From Yamadazyma tenuis (Eukaryota > Ascomycota > Pichiomycetes > Serinales > Debaryomycetaceae): a DNA stretch of 64,000 nt. Under the pieces are notes generated by a model. That model made no database searches, had not been told where the DNA came from, and was given only the letters and a program-made list of their open reading frames with translations. Shown here piece by piece: positions 10,526-18,878 of this stretch. The stretch spans positions 186,001 to 250,000 of the forward strand of contig NC_089464.1 in NCBI RefSeq assembly GCF_029203305.1, read 5' to 3'. The translations under genes and the position numbers were made by a program. Within the stretch, counting starts at the first letter, position 1; the number at the start of each line of letters is the position of its first letter.

Positions 10526-10866
10526 AACTAAGATACTCCCGAGGGTACCGACACTCCCACCGCGAAAAAGTTGCATGCAACATGTAATAATCACCGGAAA
10601 AACTCGCCAATCGGATAAATAAGGGTCATGGGCTTCTTTTTCCGGTGTCACCACTTACCTATGCTCAGCTAACTCTGCTAAAAACCTCTATACACGACCA
10701 CAACGCTGGCCACTTTCTAGTCATGTGATTCCATGAGGGTGCGACCTTTCCAAAGCAGTTGCACCTCGACGCCTCACCTCTTCCCGTATCTACAAACAAC
10801 CAGTAAATCTAATCTGGGCGGCCAAATACATGGATCTGCCAGACAACTTGTTACATGTTCAGACGT

Positions 10867-10987
10867 GTCCAAAGTTGGACAGGGTAAAAGTGGCCAGATA
10901 TCTGGCAAAATATTTGCAATAAAGCCCAGATTTACCTTCATCAAAAAAATAGGAACACGCCCTATTACCTATATTTTTGAATAGGGC
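10867..10987. repeat. Group of short perfect inverted repeats
   Basis: Within 121 bp: GTCCAA-AG-TTGGAC (10867-10880), GCCAGATATCTGGC (10893-10906, perfect 14-bp palindrome) and GCCCTATT with its reverse complement AATAGGGC (10959-10966, 10980-10987, 13-base loop). They may be sites for dimeric regulators or cruciform-prone DNA; no function is known. Confidence 0.45.
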
Positions 10988-11648
10988 TGTTGGTGTATCA
11001 CCTTAGGTGGCTGCTGTCCGACTCTCAATTGCAGTATTTTTTCATCGTCTGTCGCTTAATGACATTTCCAAAAACATTATGTTGGTTGTCAGTCTCAAGC
11101 AGCCAGCATGATTTTGCATTTAGTGAGATTCACGAAAAATACTCCACGTCAAGAATCAATTTACGTATTTTCAGAAGTGTCCATAATGTGAGGCGGTGAC
11201 TCCCATACATCCTACGAAATAATTTAGACGAGATTATAGATACCTGGCTGTTGCATGGTGGGGTGTACGCTCCTGTGCTTGCTTCGTATGTGATAAGCCA
11301 GGAATGTTCAATTTTAAGGTCTGGCGAAAGGGCCTGGCTTTGAACTAATTAAGCCACTAGCCGCTCGTCAACCTCAAAGGTCGTTTAAATAGTTGAGTGT
11401 GGGGCACGTGAAACTGCAGTACCCGTTCCTAATCGGATCAAATGTCTTTGTTTCATGATAAATAGACCTACCTCAAATTGTTTATAGAGTCAATCTCTAT
11501 TGTGTATTTTACATGCAAGCGATTAAAATAACTGTAGACAATTGCCAGATCCCAAAACAATACTTGACCTAAATTCCCAATAGCGTTTATGAGCCAGTAA
11601 AACTAGTTTACAGGGGGGTTGGTGTATTGCCGCATTGGGGAATTGCAG

Positions 11649-11770
11649 CCAGCCATTAAATGTTGCGAAAATGAATTCTGTCAAAACGGCTGGTGCATTG
11701 GAAGATTTTCGCAATCTGTTTGTAAAAAGCTGGATAATAACCGATATTCAGCAGCTGTACATTGGCTGGT
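11649..11770. promoter_or_regulatory. Ace2/Swi5-like motif cluster upstream of AMN1
   Basis: CCAGC at 11649-11653, its reverse complement GCTGG at 11729-11733, and two GCTGGT (reverse of ACCAGC) at 11689-11694 and 11765-11770 lie 300-425 bp before the AMN1 start. AMN1 is an Ace2 target in daughter cells of S. cerevisiae, so the grouping makes biological sense, but the motif is short. Confidence 0.35.
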
Positions 11771-12073
11771 TGGTCTACTTCGTCGTTAACTTCAGGGGCT
11801 CACATATATATATTTGGCTTGTTCCTGAAATTTTTTGTGAGAGAACACTCTATACATTTTCCTGGCTAGCAACCTAGAAGTCAAGAAAATCCATAAAGCC
11901 TTGGTATTTTCAATTTCATAACACTTGTTGGACTCATTCACTTGAAACTTCAACAAGCTCATTCTCCGGAAAGCATCCTTTGATAACTTACCCCAGTCTT
12001 TCATTAATTCCTAATTTTATTTCCTCATATAACCTTTTAATTCATCTTGACTAACTTGCATTTTTAAGAACAA

Positions 12074-13780
12074 ATGGAGAACTGTTTCAATACTACAAGG
12101 CCAGTACTTTCGCATGGTGACTCAAGCAATAGAATTTACCAGTTTTCACCTGAACATGTGGAAATCCAGGAACTCGACTCAAGGCTATTGAAGAGAAGCA
12201 AATCCGTTAAATCTCTAGATCATCCAGTATCATTTATACCAAGCATATCATCTTCAGCAATAAGCAAGACTTTGAACAATCCTACTTCCAAGAGAAGAAT
12301 CAGAAGAAGAAAGCCAACCATAAAATTATCCAGTTGTGAATTTCACCCTTCACAAAACAAATATGCCCTCAATGGGTTCAACTCGGACTCAGAGTTTTCC
12401 TTCACTTCCAATTCAGATTCAGACTTTGACTTGGAGTCCTTACCGGACTTGATGGATGATAACAACACTCCCTTGTCATCACCTAACCCATTGACTCCAA
12501 AAAACTGTTTCTTAGAACAAGCCGGAAAATTTTTCGACGACTACAAACCCAAGAAATTAAGGCTTGTAGAAGAGTGGTCACCTAGAACTCCTTCCATCTT
12601 TGATATTCCGGAAATTGTGCATAAAATCCTTGATTATGCTGCTATTCAAAATGACAATTCGCCTCAAGAATTGGCTCCTCTAAGGAGGAAACCATTGAGT
12701 TACAACCATGCTTTGTTAATCCATGGTAACAAAAGATTAGCAGAAGAATCCATGAAAATCGATACCAGTAAAGACTACAATTGCACCAACGTGTTATATA
12801 ACTGTTTGTTTGTGAATAAGTTATTCAATTCGGTTGCCAATGAAATCTTGGGGAAACGATTCTATTTTGAAGATGGACACAAGCTCAAAACATTTGTGCA
12901 AAATGTTCCCAAGTCTGTCAACTTTAAACCAACAGACTTCAAATTATACAAGATGTTCCACTTGACCAACGAGTGTCTCCAACCCGTGTTATACAGTCTT
13001 CAATTTCAGAACTTGCAAACAATTGAAGTATTCATGTGTCCTAGGTTTTTACCTACCCCGGAAATGTTCGAGTATGGCCAAAACATCAAGAAGATTGTCA
13101 TTTGTGGATCTAAGTGTTTGGATGACGACTACTTGATTATGATCAGTACAAAGTGTCCAAACCTCGAAGTTTTGGATATCAGAGGTTGTGAATTAGTTAC
13201 TGATTCTGGAATCTACCATATAGGGAAAAACTGTCATAAGCTCACATCTATAAACCTTGGCAGAAAATCCAAGGGCCACTTAATAACAGATGCTGGTGTT
13301 TCTACATTGGTTAAAAATAATGTTAATTTGGACACAGTAGGATTGGCTGGTTGTCATATCACAGATAAAACTCTATGGGATTTGACGACCTACTGCAACT
13401 ATTCCATCCAAAGAATATCAGTGAACAGCTGTCCTTTGGTAACTAATCAATCTATTCCTTTGATATTGCATGCCAACTATTTGCCCCTTTTAAATGTGCT
13501 TGAAATCAGGTTCACCAAAGTTGATAACTTAAAGCCTATCATTGAGTTCAAAAGAAGGCAGGAGTTCAACGGGGTTTCAATCCTCATAGAGATGTGTGAA
13601 GCCTTAAGCTTCAAAATGAGGCAACAGGAATTGGAATTAGATAAGTCTATCAGTGAACGGATATTTAATGATATCCAAGACTGGGCCAACGATTCTGACG
13701 ATGGAGACACAAGCTACTTGACGTTGCTCAGTTCTCGGTCCTCCGGTAGGTCATCTCGAGTCACATCATCCACTTCGTGA
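12074..13780 (+). CDS. AMN1: Amn1, leucine-rich-repeat antagonist of mitotic exit network
   Basis: Daughter-specific regulator that in S. cerevisiae binds Tem1 to switch off the mitotic exit network and promotes Ace2 turnover, thereby affecting cell separation and clumping. Residues 1-180 are basic/Ser-rich and disordered (RRIRRRKP near 76-83). A helical box follows around 175-290 (SIFDIPEIVHKILDYA is F-box-like). From about 305 on come leucine-rich repeats of the Cys-containing AMN1 type: LEVLDIRGCELVTDSGI, LTSINLGRK, LDTVGLAGCHITDKTL, IQRISVNSCPLVTNQSI. The length of 568 matches yeast Amn1 (549). First ATG is used. The gene stands alone behind a 1.8-kb promoter. Confidence 0.87.
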   Translation: MENCFNTTRPVLSHGDSSNRIYQFSPEHVEIQELDSRLLKRSKSVKSLDHPVSFIPSISSSAISKTLNNPTSKRRIRRRKPTIKLSSCEFHPSQNKYALNGFNSDSEFSFTSNSDSDFDLESLPDLMDDNNTPLSSPNPLTPKNCFLEQAGKFFDDYKPKKLRLVEEWSPRTPSIFDIPEIVHKILDYAAIQNDNSPQELAPLRRKPLSYNHALLIHGNKRLAEESMKIDTSKDYNCTNVLYNCLFVNKLFNSVANEILGKRFYFEDGHKLKTFVQNVPKSVNFKPTDFKLYKMFHLTNECLQPVLYSLQFQNLQTIEVFMCPRFLPTPEMFEYGQNIKKIVICGSKCLDDDYLIMISTKCPNLEVLDIRGCELVTDSGIYHIGKNCHKLTSINLGRKSKGHLITDAGVSTLVKNNVNLDTVGLAGCHITDKTLWDLTTYCNYSIQRISVNSCPLVTNQSIPLILHANYLPLLNVLEIRFTKVDNLKPIIEFKRRQEFNGVSILIEMCEALSFKMRQQELELDKSISERIFNDIQDWANDSDDGDTSYLTLLSSRSSGRSSRVTSSTS

Positions 13781-13972
13781 AAACCAAACCCATCAATAGA
13801 AGGGTGTATATTATGTATACTATTTATCAACAAGAGATCACTTACTTTAGAACCTGGGGTTTCCCTGCATTGAGCTGCAAAATAACCGTTTTTTTAGTGT
13901 GAGGAAAAGTCGCGACATAAACAACTAGACGATACCATAAATAATTTTATACACATACCCAACAAAATTCAT

Positions 13973-14956
13973 ATGAGTGGTAATCGGGTCCATATTGACC
14001 GACAAAGTTCACGGCTAGATCTTATTGACAACACGACGCTAACGTCGTTACCGTTTCCTCCGCCGTTGAAGTCTCAACCCCTGAAGCTCAGTAAGCGATC
14101 TAAGCCTGACTTGCTCGCCAATCGATCCAGATCACTGCCCAGCATTCTTGATAATAAAGCTTTACCTTTGGAGCTTAAGGCAGCGAGAGATGTCACGAGT
14201 CCACTCAACAAAGACGTTTCGGCTCGAGATGCTAGCTTCACTTCCATTGACACCTTAACTTCTCAAAACATGACCACTGAGATTGATGATAGTTTTGAAG
14301 ATGCGGAAGAGCCGATAATTTTTGTAGAAGACTACATGAAGCCACAACAAATACCCAATCTGCAGCCCAATTTCTCACGTCAGAAATCACTCGCCAACTT
14401 CAAAAAGCGGTTGGGAGGTGAGCTCAAAAAAAGAAGAATCTCGGCTGAACATGAAGATTTAGAACAAATCTTTGGCCATATCCCGGGAAAAAACCTACTC
14501 AAGTACTGTGACATATGTGACAAGCCACTATATGAAATGAGTTCTCTCATAAACAACAAACGAATCAAGCACAATAAGATCAACGAATGGAACGATGTGT
14601 TTAATGAATTTATATGCTTCGAGTGTATCGATGTGTATGAAGATTTCTTGAACGAATTGTATACCCAGGAAGTTGAGCGAGAACCACAAACTACTTCTTC
14701 ATCAAGCATGACAGAGCTGAAAAACTTGAAGCTTTTGAACATCTTCAAAACAATTCAACTTAGATCTCTCGATAAAAGGACGATTTTTTCCAATAACTTG
14801 ATCTCAAGACTCCAGTTTTTGAATTCAAAATCCTTGTCTACAGATATTGGAGAGCTTCAGGAGTTGAACTGGATAACCACTTTGCAAAATAAACTCAGAT
14901 GGAGATGGAGGCTCGATGGACTCTTACCATCTTTTAAACGAAAAACTAGCAATTAA
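13973..14956 (+). CDS. Unrecognised protein with a CxxC...CxxC module
   Basis: I do not recognise this 327-residue protein. The first 140 residues are Ser/Arg/Leu-rich and look disordered, with an acidic patch (SFEDAEEPIIFVEDYM around 109-124). A basic segment (FKKRLGGELKKRR) precedes a probable zinc-binding unit: YCDICDK (Cys 184 region) and, about 38 residues later, FICFECIDVYEDFL. This is spaced like a small treble-clef or RING-like knuckle but lacks further Cys/His needed for a RING. The C-terminal 90 residues are predicted helical with Trp-rich RWRWRLDGL near the end, followed by a basic tail. ATG at 13973 is the first in frame. It is probably a real gene, since the frame is long, has an ATG and shows coherent composition. 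Confidence 0.72.
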   Translation: MSGNRVHIDRQSSRLDLIDNTTLTSLPFPPPLKSQPLKLSKRSKPDLLANRSRSLPSILDNKALPLELKAARDVTSPLNKDVSARDASFTSIDTLTSQNMTTEIDDSFEDAEEPIIFVEDYMKPQQIPNLQPNFSRQKSLANFKKRLGGELKKRRISAEHEDLEQIFGHIPGKNLLKYCDICDKPLYEMSSLINNKRIKHNKINEWNDVFNEFICFECIDVYEDFLNELYTQEVEREPQTTSSSSMTELKNLKLLNIFKTIQLRSLDKRTIFSNNLISRLQFLNSKSLSTDIGELQELNWITTLQNKLRWRWRLDGLLPSFKRKTSN

Positions 14957-15145
14957 TTTATAGCATATTTAACGACTATTCATGTTCATTAACCAGTTTA
15001 ACTATAGCCTTCGCTCCAGCCTTCGACGTCTGTACACCACTATACAAGGCCCAAATCATTTATTTTCATTCCTTCATACTTGATCTTGCAACCAGGTGAC
15101 TGAAGTTCGCGCTCCTGCAATTTACTTCGGCATCTCCAGTTGTAT

Positions 15146-15415
15146 ATGAGACCTTCTCCAGTTGCCCTAAAGTCTCTAGGGCCTACGCTTTCCCTTGAAG
15201 AGTTCTTGTTTCGTCAGCAGATTAAGGGAATCTATAGGAAGGTGGTACGACTGATTTATAAGCATCATGAGAGAGATGACTTAATGAAGTTTTTGAGATA
15301 TGAGTTCAAAATCAAGGAAAAGCACGATCTTGCTTACAGAAAATACTTGTTGAGTCAAGGTACTCAACGTATCAATGATATGGCCATGATGTTGGGACTC
15401 AACATTAGTGTTTGA
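15146..15415 (+). CDS. LYR-motif mitochondrial protein, LYRM2-like
   Basis: A small protein (89 residues) of the LYR family, whose members act as assembly factors or subunits in mitochondrial respiratory complexes or bind acyl-carrier protein. It aligns along its length with human LYRM2 as I recall it: an LSLEEFLFRQQIKGIYRKVVRLI helix carrying the LYR-equivalent IYR tripeptide, a central basic YEFK segment, and a C-terminal helix ending QRINDMAMMLGL. The frame is also open from a TTG two codons upstream, but ATG at 15146 (MRPSPVALKSL) is the sensible start. It converges on MDM20 with 58 bp between stops. Confidence 0.8.
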   Translation: MRPSPVALKSLGPTLSLEEFLFRQQIKGIYRKVVRLIYKHHERDDLMKFLRYEFKIKEKHDLAYRKYLLSQGTQRINDMAMMLGLNISV

Positions 15416-15473
15416 AATGACACCTTACATAATTCCAATATGTTGCATTCTATTCTGTATATATACATGGTGT

Positions 15474-17807
15474 TTATCTCAAATGAACATACGAAGCTTT
15501 TATGAACGCATCATGAAGCTTATCAACTTGATCATCGACAAACTCTTTTGTGATATCCAACTCGAAATCTCCCAATTGGATCTTCCAGGAGCTCAACGCA
15601 TCCATCTGCTTTTGCTTGTAGGAAGTGTCGATTTGTCTCGATAAAGCAGCTCCCAAGTTGACCACCTGCTTGTTCTTTGAATTCAGGGTGTACCTCACCA
15701 ACTGAAACAAGCTGCTCATTTGATGGTTGAGCTCTCTTGAGAGGAACTCAGTAGTGATAGGAATTTTGGTGATTTTCAAGTTCTTGATCAAGAAGTTCAT
15801 GGTAGACTCAAATTCGGATTTGTTCAAGGTGTTGTTTAACTTGAACAAATTCAAGTACACTTTCATTAACCAGGAGTCGAATTTGGTCAATTGAACATTT
15901 GGAAGTAACTTATTAAATGCTTTGAATCGAATCTCCGATGGTTGAAGGATCAAGGACTCTTTAAAATATTTCAACTTCAAAAGGGCTTGTTTATCTTGTT
16001 TCACCGCAGTGAATTTGGATTCAAACTGGTCAACAAATTCCGATTTGAAGCCAAGGCTTTTCCAGAAGATTTTGTTGTCTCTATTATCGGTTAGCTCAGC
16101 AGTTTGAATAGTTTCTTCAATCTCAAAAAACTTGTTGAAGAAGTGATTCTCATAATTCTTGTCTCCAAGTATTTTGGTCATTTTGAATGTTTCCAAAACA
16201 CATTCAAAGTATTGAAACGAGAATTTAAACCGCTTGCTAAAGCTGAGGAAGTTCTCAAGTTTATTGTAGGCTCCATTATCAAAAGCCTTCAAAGAATTCT
16301 CGTTCAAGTCCTCTTGACAGGTCAAATAAAACCGGTAGATATTCACCAGATAATTGAGCATCAGTTTATTGGGGTATAGAGTTGAGACATCTTCCAAAAT
16401 CAAATGACCCAAGGAGTCATGTTGCATCATTCTTACTTTCAAAAGCTCATATATTCGAAGAGCTTCTGGTATCAAACCAACAAGTCTGAACAACTTTATG
16501 AGCCATAAGTTTACCTTGTAGTCCAATGGATCATTTGAAACAAGATAGTTCAATACAATCACATTTTTCAATACATTTTCAAAAGACTGGTCTGTGTCTA
16601 ACGAGTGTATGACGTTCATGACAATTAACTCGTTGGCAAGGTAGAAATCTGTGTCAAGTTTCTCCTTTAATAAAGGGAGGAATTGTTTATAGATTCTCCA
16701 GTTAAAATCATAGAATGACTCACTGACCATACCAAAGTGGTGCAAAAGCTTCTGGTTATTCACAAACAAATTCAAATTCGAAGTAGTGATTTCCTGGTCT
16801 TCGAGATTGTTATTGACCTCCTTGATGCCGTTGACTAAACTTTCGTTATTCACGTTGTAACTTGCTAGATCAGAAAAGCAGCATGTTTTAGTGTTGAACT
16901 TGTCGTAGTATGCCAAGTTATAGTGATTGAACTTTTCCAAGTTGTGATACACTTTACTCAACTCGAGCAAAGCCAATTGGGAATTTCTGGACCATTTATA
17001 GGCTTTTATGGAATCTTCCAATTGTTCGAATGGCTTTCCTAGTTCAAACCCAGACTCTATGTATAGTTTCCAAGTATCGAAATCGTTGAACTCTTGATCA
17101 AATAATAATCTGGCGGTAAAATCAAATAGCTTCTGGTTTTGTTTCAACGAGTGCAAAACAGACAAATACTCAATTTTGACATCCAAGTCCAAAACACCAG
17201 GGTAACTTTCGATATACTCAATGATCTTTGGTTTGTTGTTGTCCAACACCTTCACAAACACAAATAATTCTTGTGTTGACAGTGGAGTTATTCCCTCTAT
17301 GATTCTAAACCCTAATGTGCAAAATAGGTTGTACTGCTTTTCATCATTTCTCAACTCATTCGCCAACAAGTAGCTGGAGAAAGCTGCCCACATCTTGTAC
17401 TTTGGTTCGCCGTGGATCTTGGATAAATGAAAGCATGACTTTTGGAGGGCTTTAATATTGCCATACTTAACCGAATTTTGAAACCACTGGGTTACATGTT
17501 CTTGACAATTGTTGGGAAACTTCTTGATGACGTTCTCATAGACCTCATTCAGTTCTTTTATTTTATCCAGCTCCATGAAAATTATATACAATAGGTCTGT
17601 GGTTCTTGGATCATTTGGAGTCTTGGTCAATAGTTTAGCACATTCATCCAAGGCTTGTTTTACATTCCCCTGGCGGTAAAGTAGGTAGTTTGCCAACGCC
17701 ACGTAGTAGCTTTGGTTCGGGAACTTGGCCAGTTTTACCTTGATGAGCGAAGAAGCACGTAGAAACTGTTTTGAATCAATGGCGTCTATGATTTGGTGAT
17801 CTTGCAT
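15474..17807 (-). CDS. MDM20: NatB N-terminal acetyltransferase auxiliary subunit Mdm20/Naa25
   Basis: Ribosome-associated partner of the catalytic subunit Nat3. NatB acetylates Met-Asp/Glu/Asn N-termini, including those of actin and tropomyosin, and so affects actin cables and mitochondrial inheritance. Nearly all the chain is alpha-helical, with N-terminal TPR-like repeats (SKQFLRASSLIKVKLAKFP, YYVALANYLLYRQGNVKQAL, ...ELDKIKELNEVYENV). The frame is open to an ATG at 17930 (818 residues), but the 41 extra residues have no family counterpart and homologues begin about 20 residues before the first repeat. I therefore prefer ATG 17805-17807 (MQDHQIIDAID; 777 residues). The upstream ATG could still be used. 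Confidence 0.85.
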   Translation of the reverse strand: MQDHQIIDAIDSKQFLRASSLIKVKLAKFPNQSYYVALANYLLYRQGNVKQALDECAKLLTKTPNDPRTTDLLYIIFMELDKIKELNEVYENVIKKFPNNCQEHVTQWFQNSVKYGNIKALQKSCFHLSKIHGEPKYKMWAAFSSYLLANELRNDEKQYNLFCTLGFRIIEGITPLSTQELFVFVKVLDNNKPKIIEYIESYPGVLDLDVKIEYLSVLHSLKQNQKLFDFTARLLFDQEFNDFDTWKLYIESGFELGKPFEQLEDSIKAYKWSRNSQLALLELSKVYHNLEKFNHYNLAYYDKFNTKTCCFSDLASYNVNNESLVNGIKEVNNNLEDQEITTSNLNLFVNNQKLLHHFGMVSESFYDFNWRIYKQFLPLLKEKLDTDFYLANELIVMNVIHSLDTDQSFENVLKNVIVLNYLVSNDPLDYKVNLWLIKLFRLVGLIPEALRIYELLKVRMMQHDSLGHLILEDVSTLYPNKLMLNYLVNIYRFYLTCQEDLNENSLKAFDNGAYNKLENFLSFSKRFKFSFQYFECVLETFKMTKILGDKNYENHFFNKFFEIEETIQTAELTDNRDNKIFWKSLGFKSEFVDQFESKFTAVKQDKQALLKLKYFKESLILQPSEIRFKAFNKLLPNVQLTKFDSWLMKVYLNLFKLNNTLNKSEFESTMNFLIKNLKITKIPITTEFLSRELNHQMSSLFQLVRYTLNSKNKQVVNLGAALSRQIDTSYKQKQMDALSSWKIQLGDFELDITKEFVDDQVDKLHDAFIKASYVHLR

Positions 17808-17930
17808 TTGTGGATCGGTAAATTCAACGACTGAAAAGTGCGAGCTAAGAGATTGATGAAGCATCATCAAATATGAGAGAACACATACCACAGTACCATT
17901 GTCATGACCTACCTTTCTGCTCCAGAACAT

Positions 17931-18878
17931 AAGTATAGCCTCTTAACTACTTTCAAGTAGTTGAAGGACCTCTTCACGATTATCTTACAAACAAGTGTTA
18001 GAAGATCACAAAACTACAAACTACAATTATCTCCCTAAGCTTTGCTCCCAAGCCTTTGGTTAGAGTGTCATGGTAGGACAGGCCAACTCCATTAAGGGAT
18101 TGTTTGTTTTATGCAAGTTTTTTGAATTTTGATTACCACAGAAAGGTAATAAAACCTTCGAAATGCAAATCTTCAGTAAGTTGGCGAATCAAGCCTTTGT
18201 TTGGCCAACATAGCTGAGTCTGATGGGGTACCTATGTCCACCCACACAATATATGGGTGGCATAGCACAAACACTATTAGAAGAGTTTAAAGCGAAAGCA
18301 GTTGAAAATTTTCATCTCGAAGAAAAACGAGAGCTGATGGCTGGGTCGTGTCCAGGGCCATTTAAGCACCCCAGATACGATGTGTTTGTATAGTTAGATA
18401 CGACTACTGGTACAAAGCCGAGGTCGTTTTGAGTTTCCAAAGCCACATTGGAAGCTTTTGTCCCTCGTGGAACTCCTTCCACAGTTTATCTCGTGACCAG
18501 ATGACAAGAAATTTAGTCCAAGAAATAGATGAGACAAGAAAAGCGTGCAAAAAGCTTGTCATAACCCACTTAGTTTTTACCAAACAAACCCAACCTGACG
18601 GTGTCTATGGACAGTTTCATCAACATAAACACTTGTTCAGCACCATACCTTTCTTATGGTGCCTGAAACACCCTAAAAAAAAGCTGTCTGAAACTCCATT
18701 AATACGCATCACCTCATCTTGCAACCCCAGCAATTGCTAACATACAGGATTCTTCACTAGCATATTTATCTATGCTCTTTATCTACGATCTTGGCATAAA
18801 AGTCCTCAGCGAAGTATAAATACAGTGAACATCCCCGGGATTGCAGTATTACCTCTTGTAGTTTATAAAACATCTAGC
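17931..18878. other. Divergent promoter MDM20-ENA
   Basis: About 0.95 kb without a credible gene; the one longer frame (18429-18740) begins at TTG and resembles nothing. A 7-bp inverted repeat CCACCCA/TGGGTGG (18238-18244, 18254-18260) and a TATA box near the ENA start are visible. Confidence 0.45.
18815..18822 (+). promoter_or_regulatory. TATA box of the ENA gene
   Basis: TATAAATA lies 57 bp upstream of the chosen ATG at 18879. TATA-containing promoters are typical of stress-induced yeast genes such as ENA; no experimental support here. Confidence 0.45.

Larger units (their letters stand above)
10260..12073. other. Long divergent promoter between ROD1 and AMN1
   Basis: A 1.8-kb stretch with no credible gene; the short open frames lack ATG starts or have random composition. 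It contains a perfect 12-bp palindrome (10570-10581), a 6+6 dyad (10867-10880), a perfect 14-bp palindrome (10893-10906), an 8+8 inverted repeat (10959-10966 with 10980-10987), a CACGTG E-box (11405-11410) and an alternating TATATATA run near 11804-11812. The ROD1-proximal part is GC rich and the AMN1-proximal part AT rich. Listed separately below are Mig1-like and Ace2-like motif groups. Confidence 0.5.

Noticed and set aside
10733..10984. 83-codon ATG frame in the ROD1-AMN1 region
   Set aside because: No resemblance to known proteins and it overlaps the palindrome cluster; better explained as promoter DNA.
17881..17930. GTATGT in the MDM20 leader as a possible 5' splice site
   Set aside because: No TACTAAC-like branch motif or convincing 3' site follows, so an intron is not supported.
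18429..18740. 103-codon frame before ENA
   Set aside because: Begins at TTG, has random composition and lies in a promoter region.
18730..18746. TGCTAACATACAG upstream of ENA as a possible 5'-UTR intron end
   Set aside because: No GTATGT/GTACGT/GTAAGT donor at a suitable distance was found.
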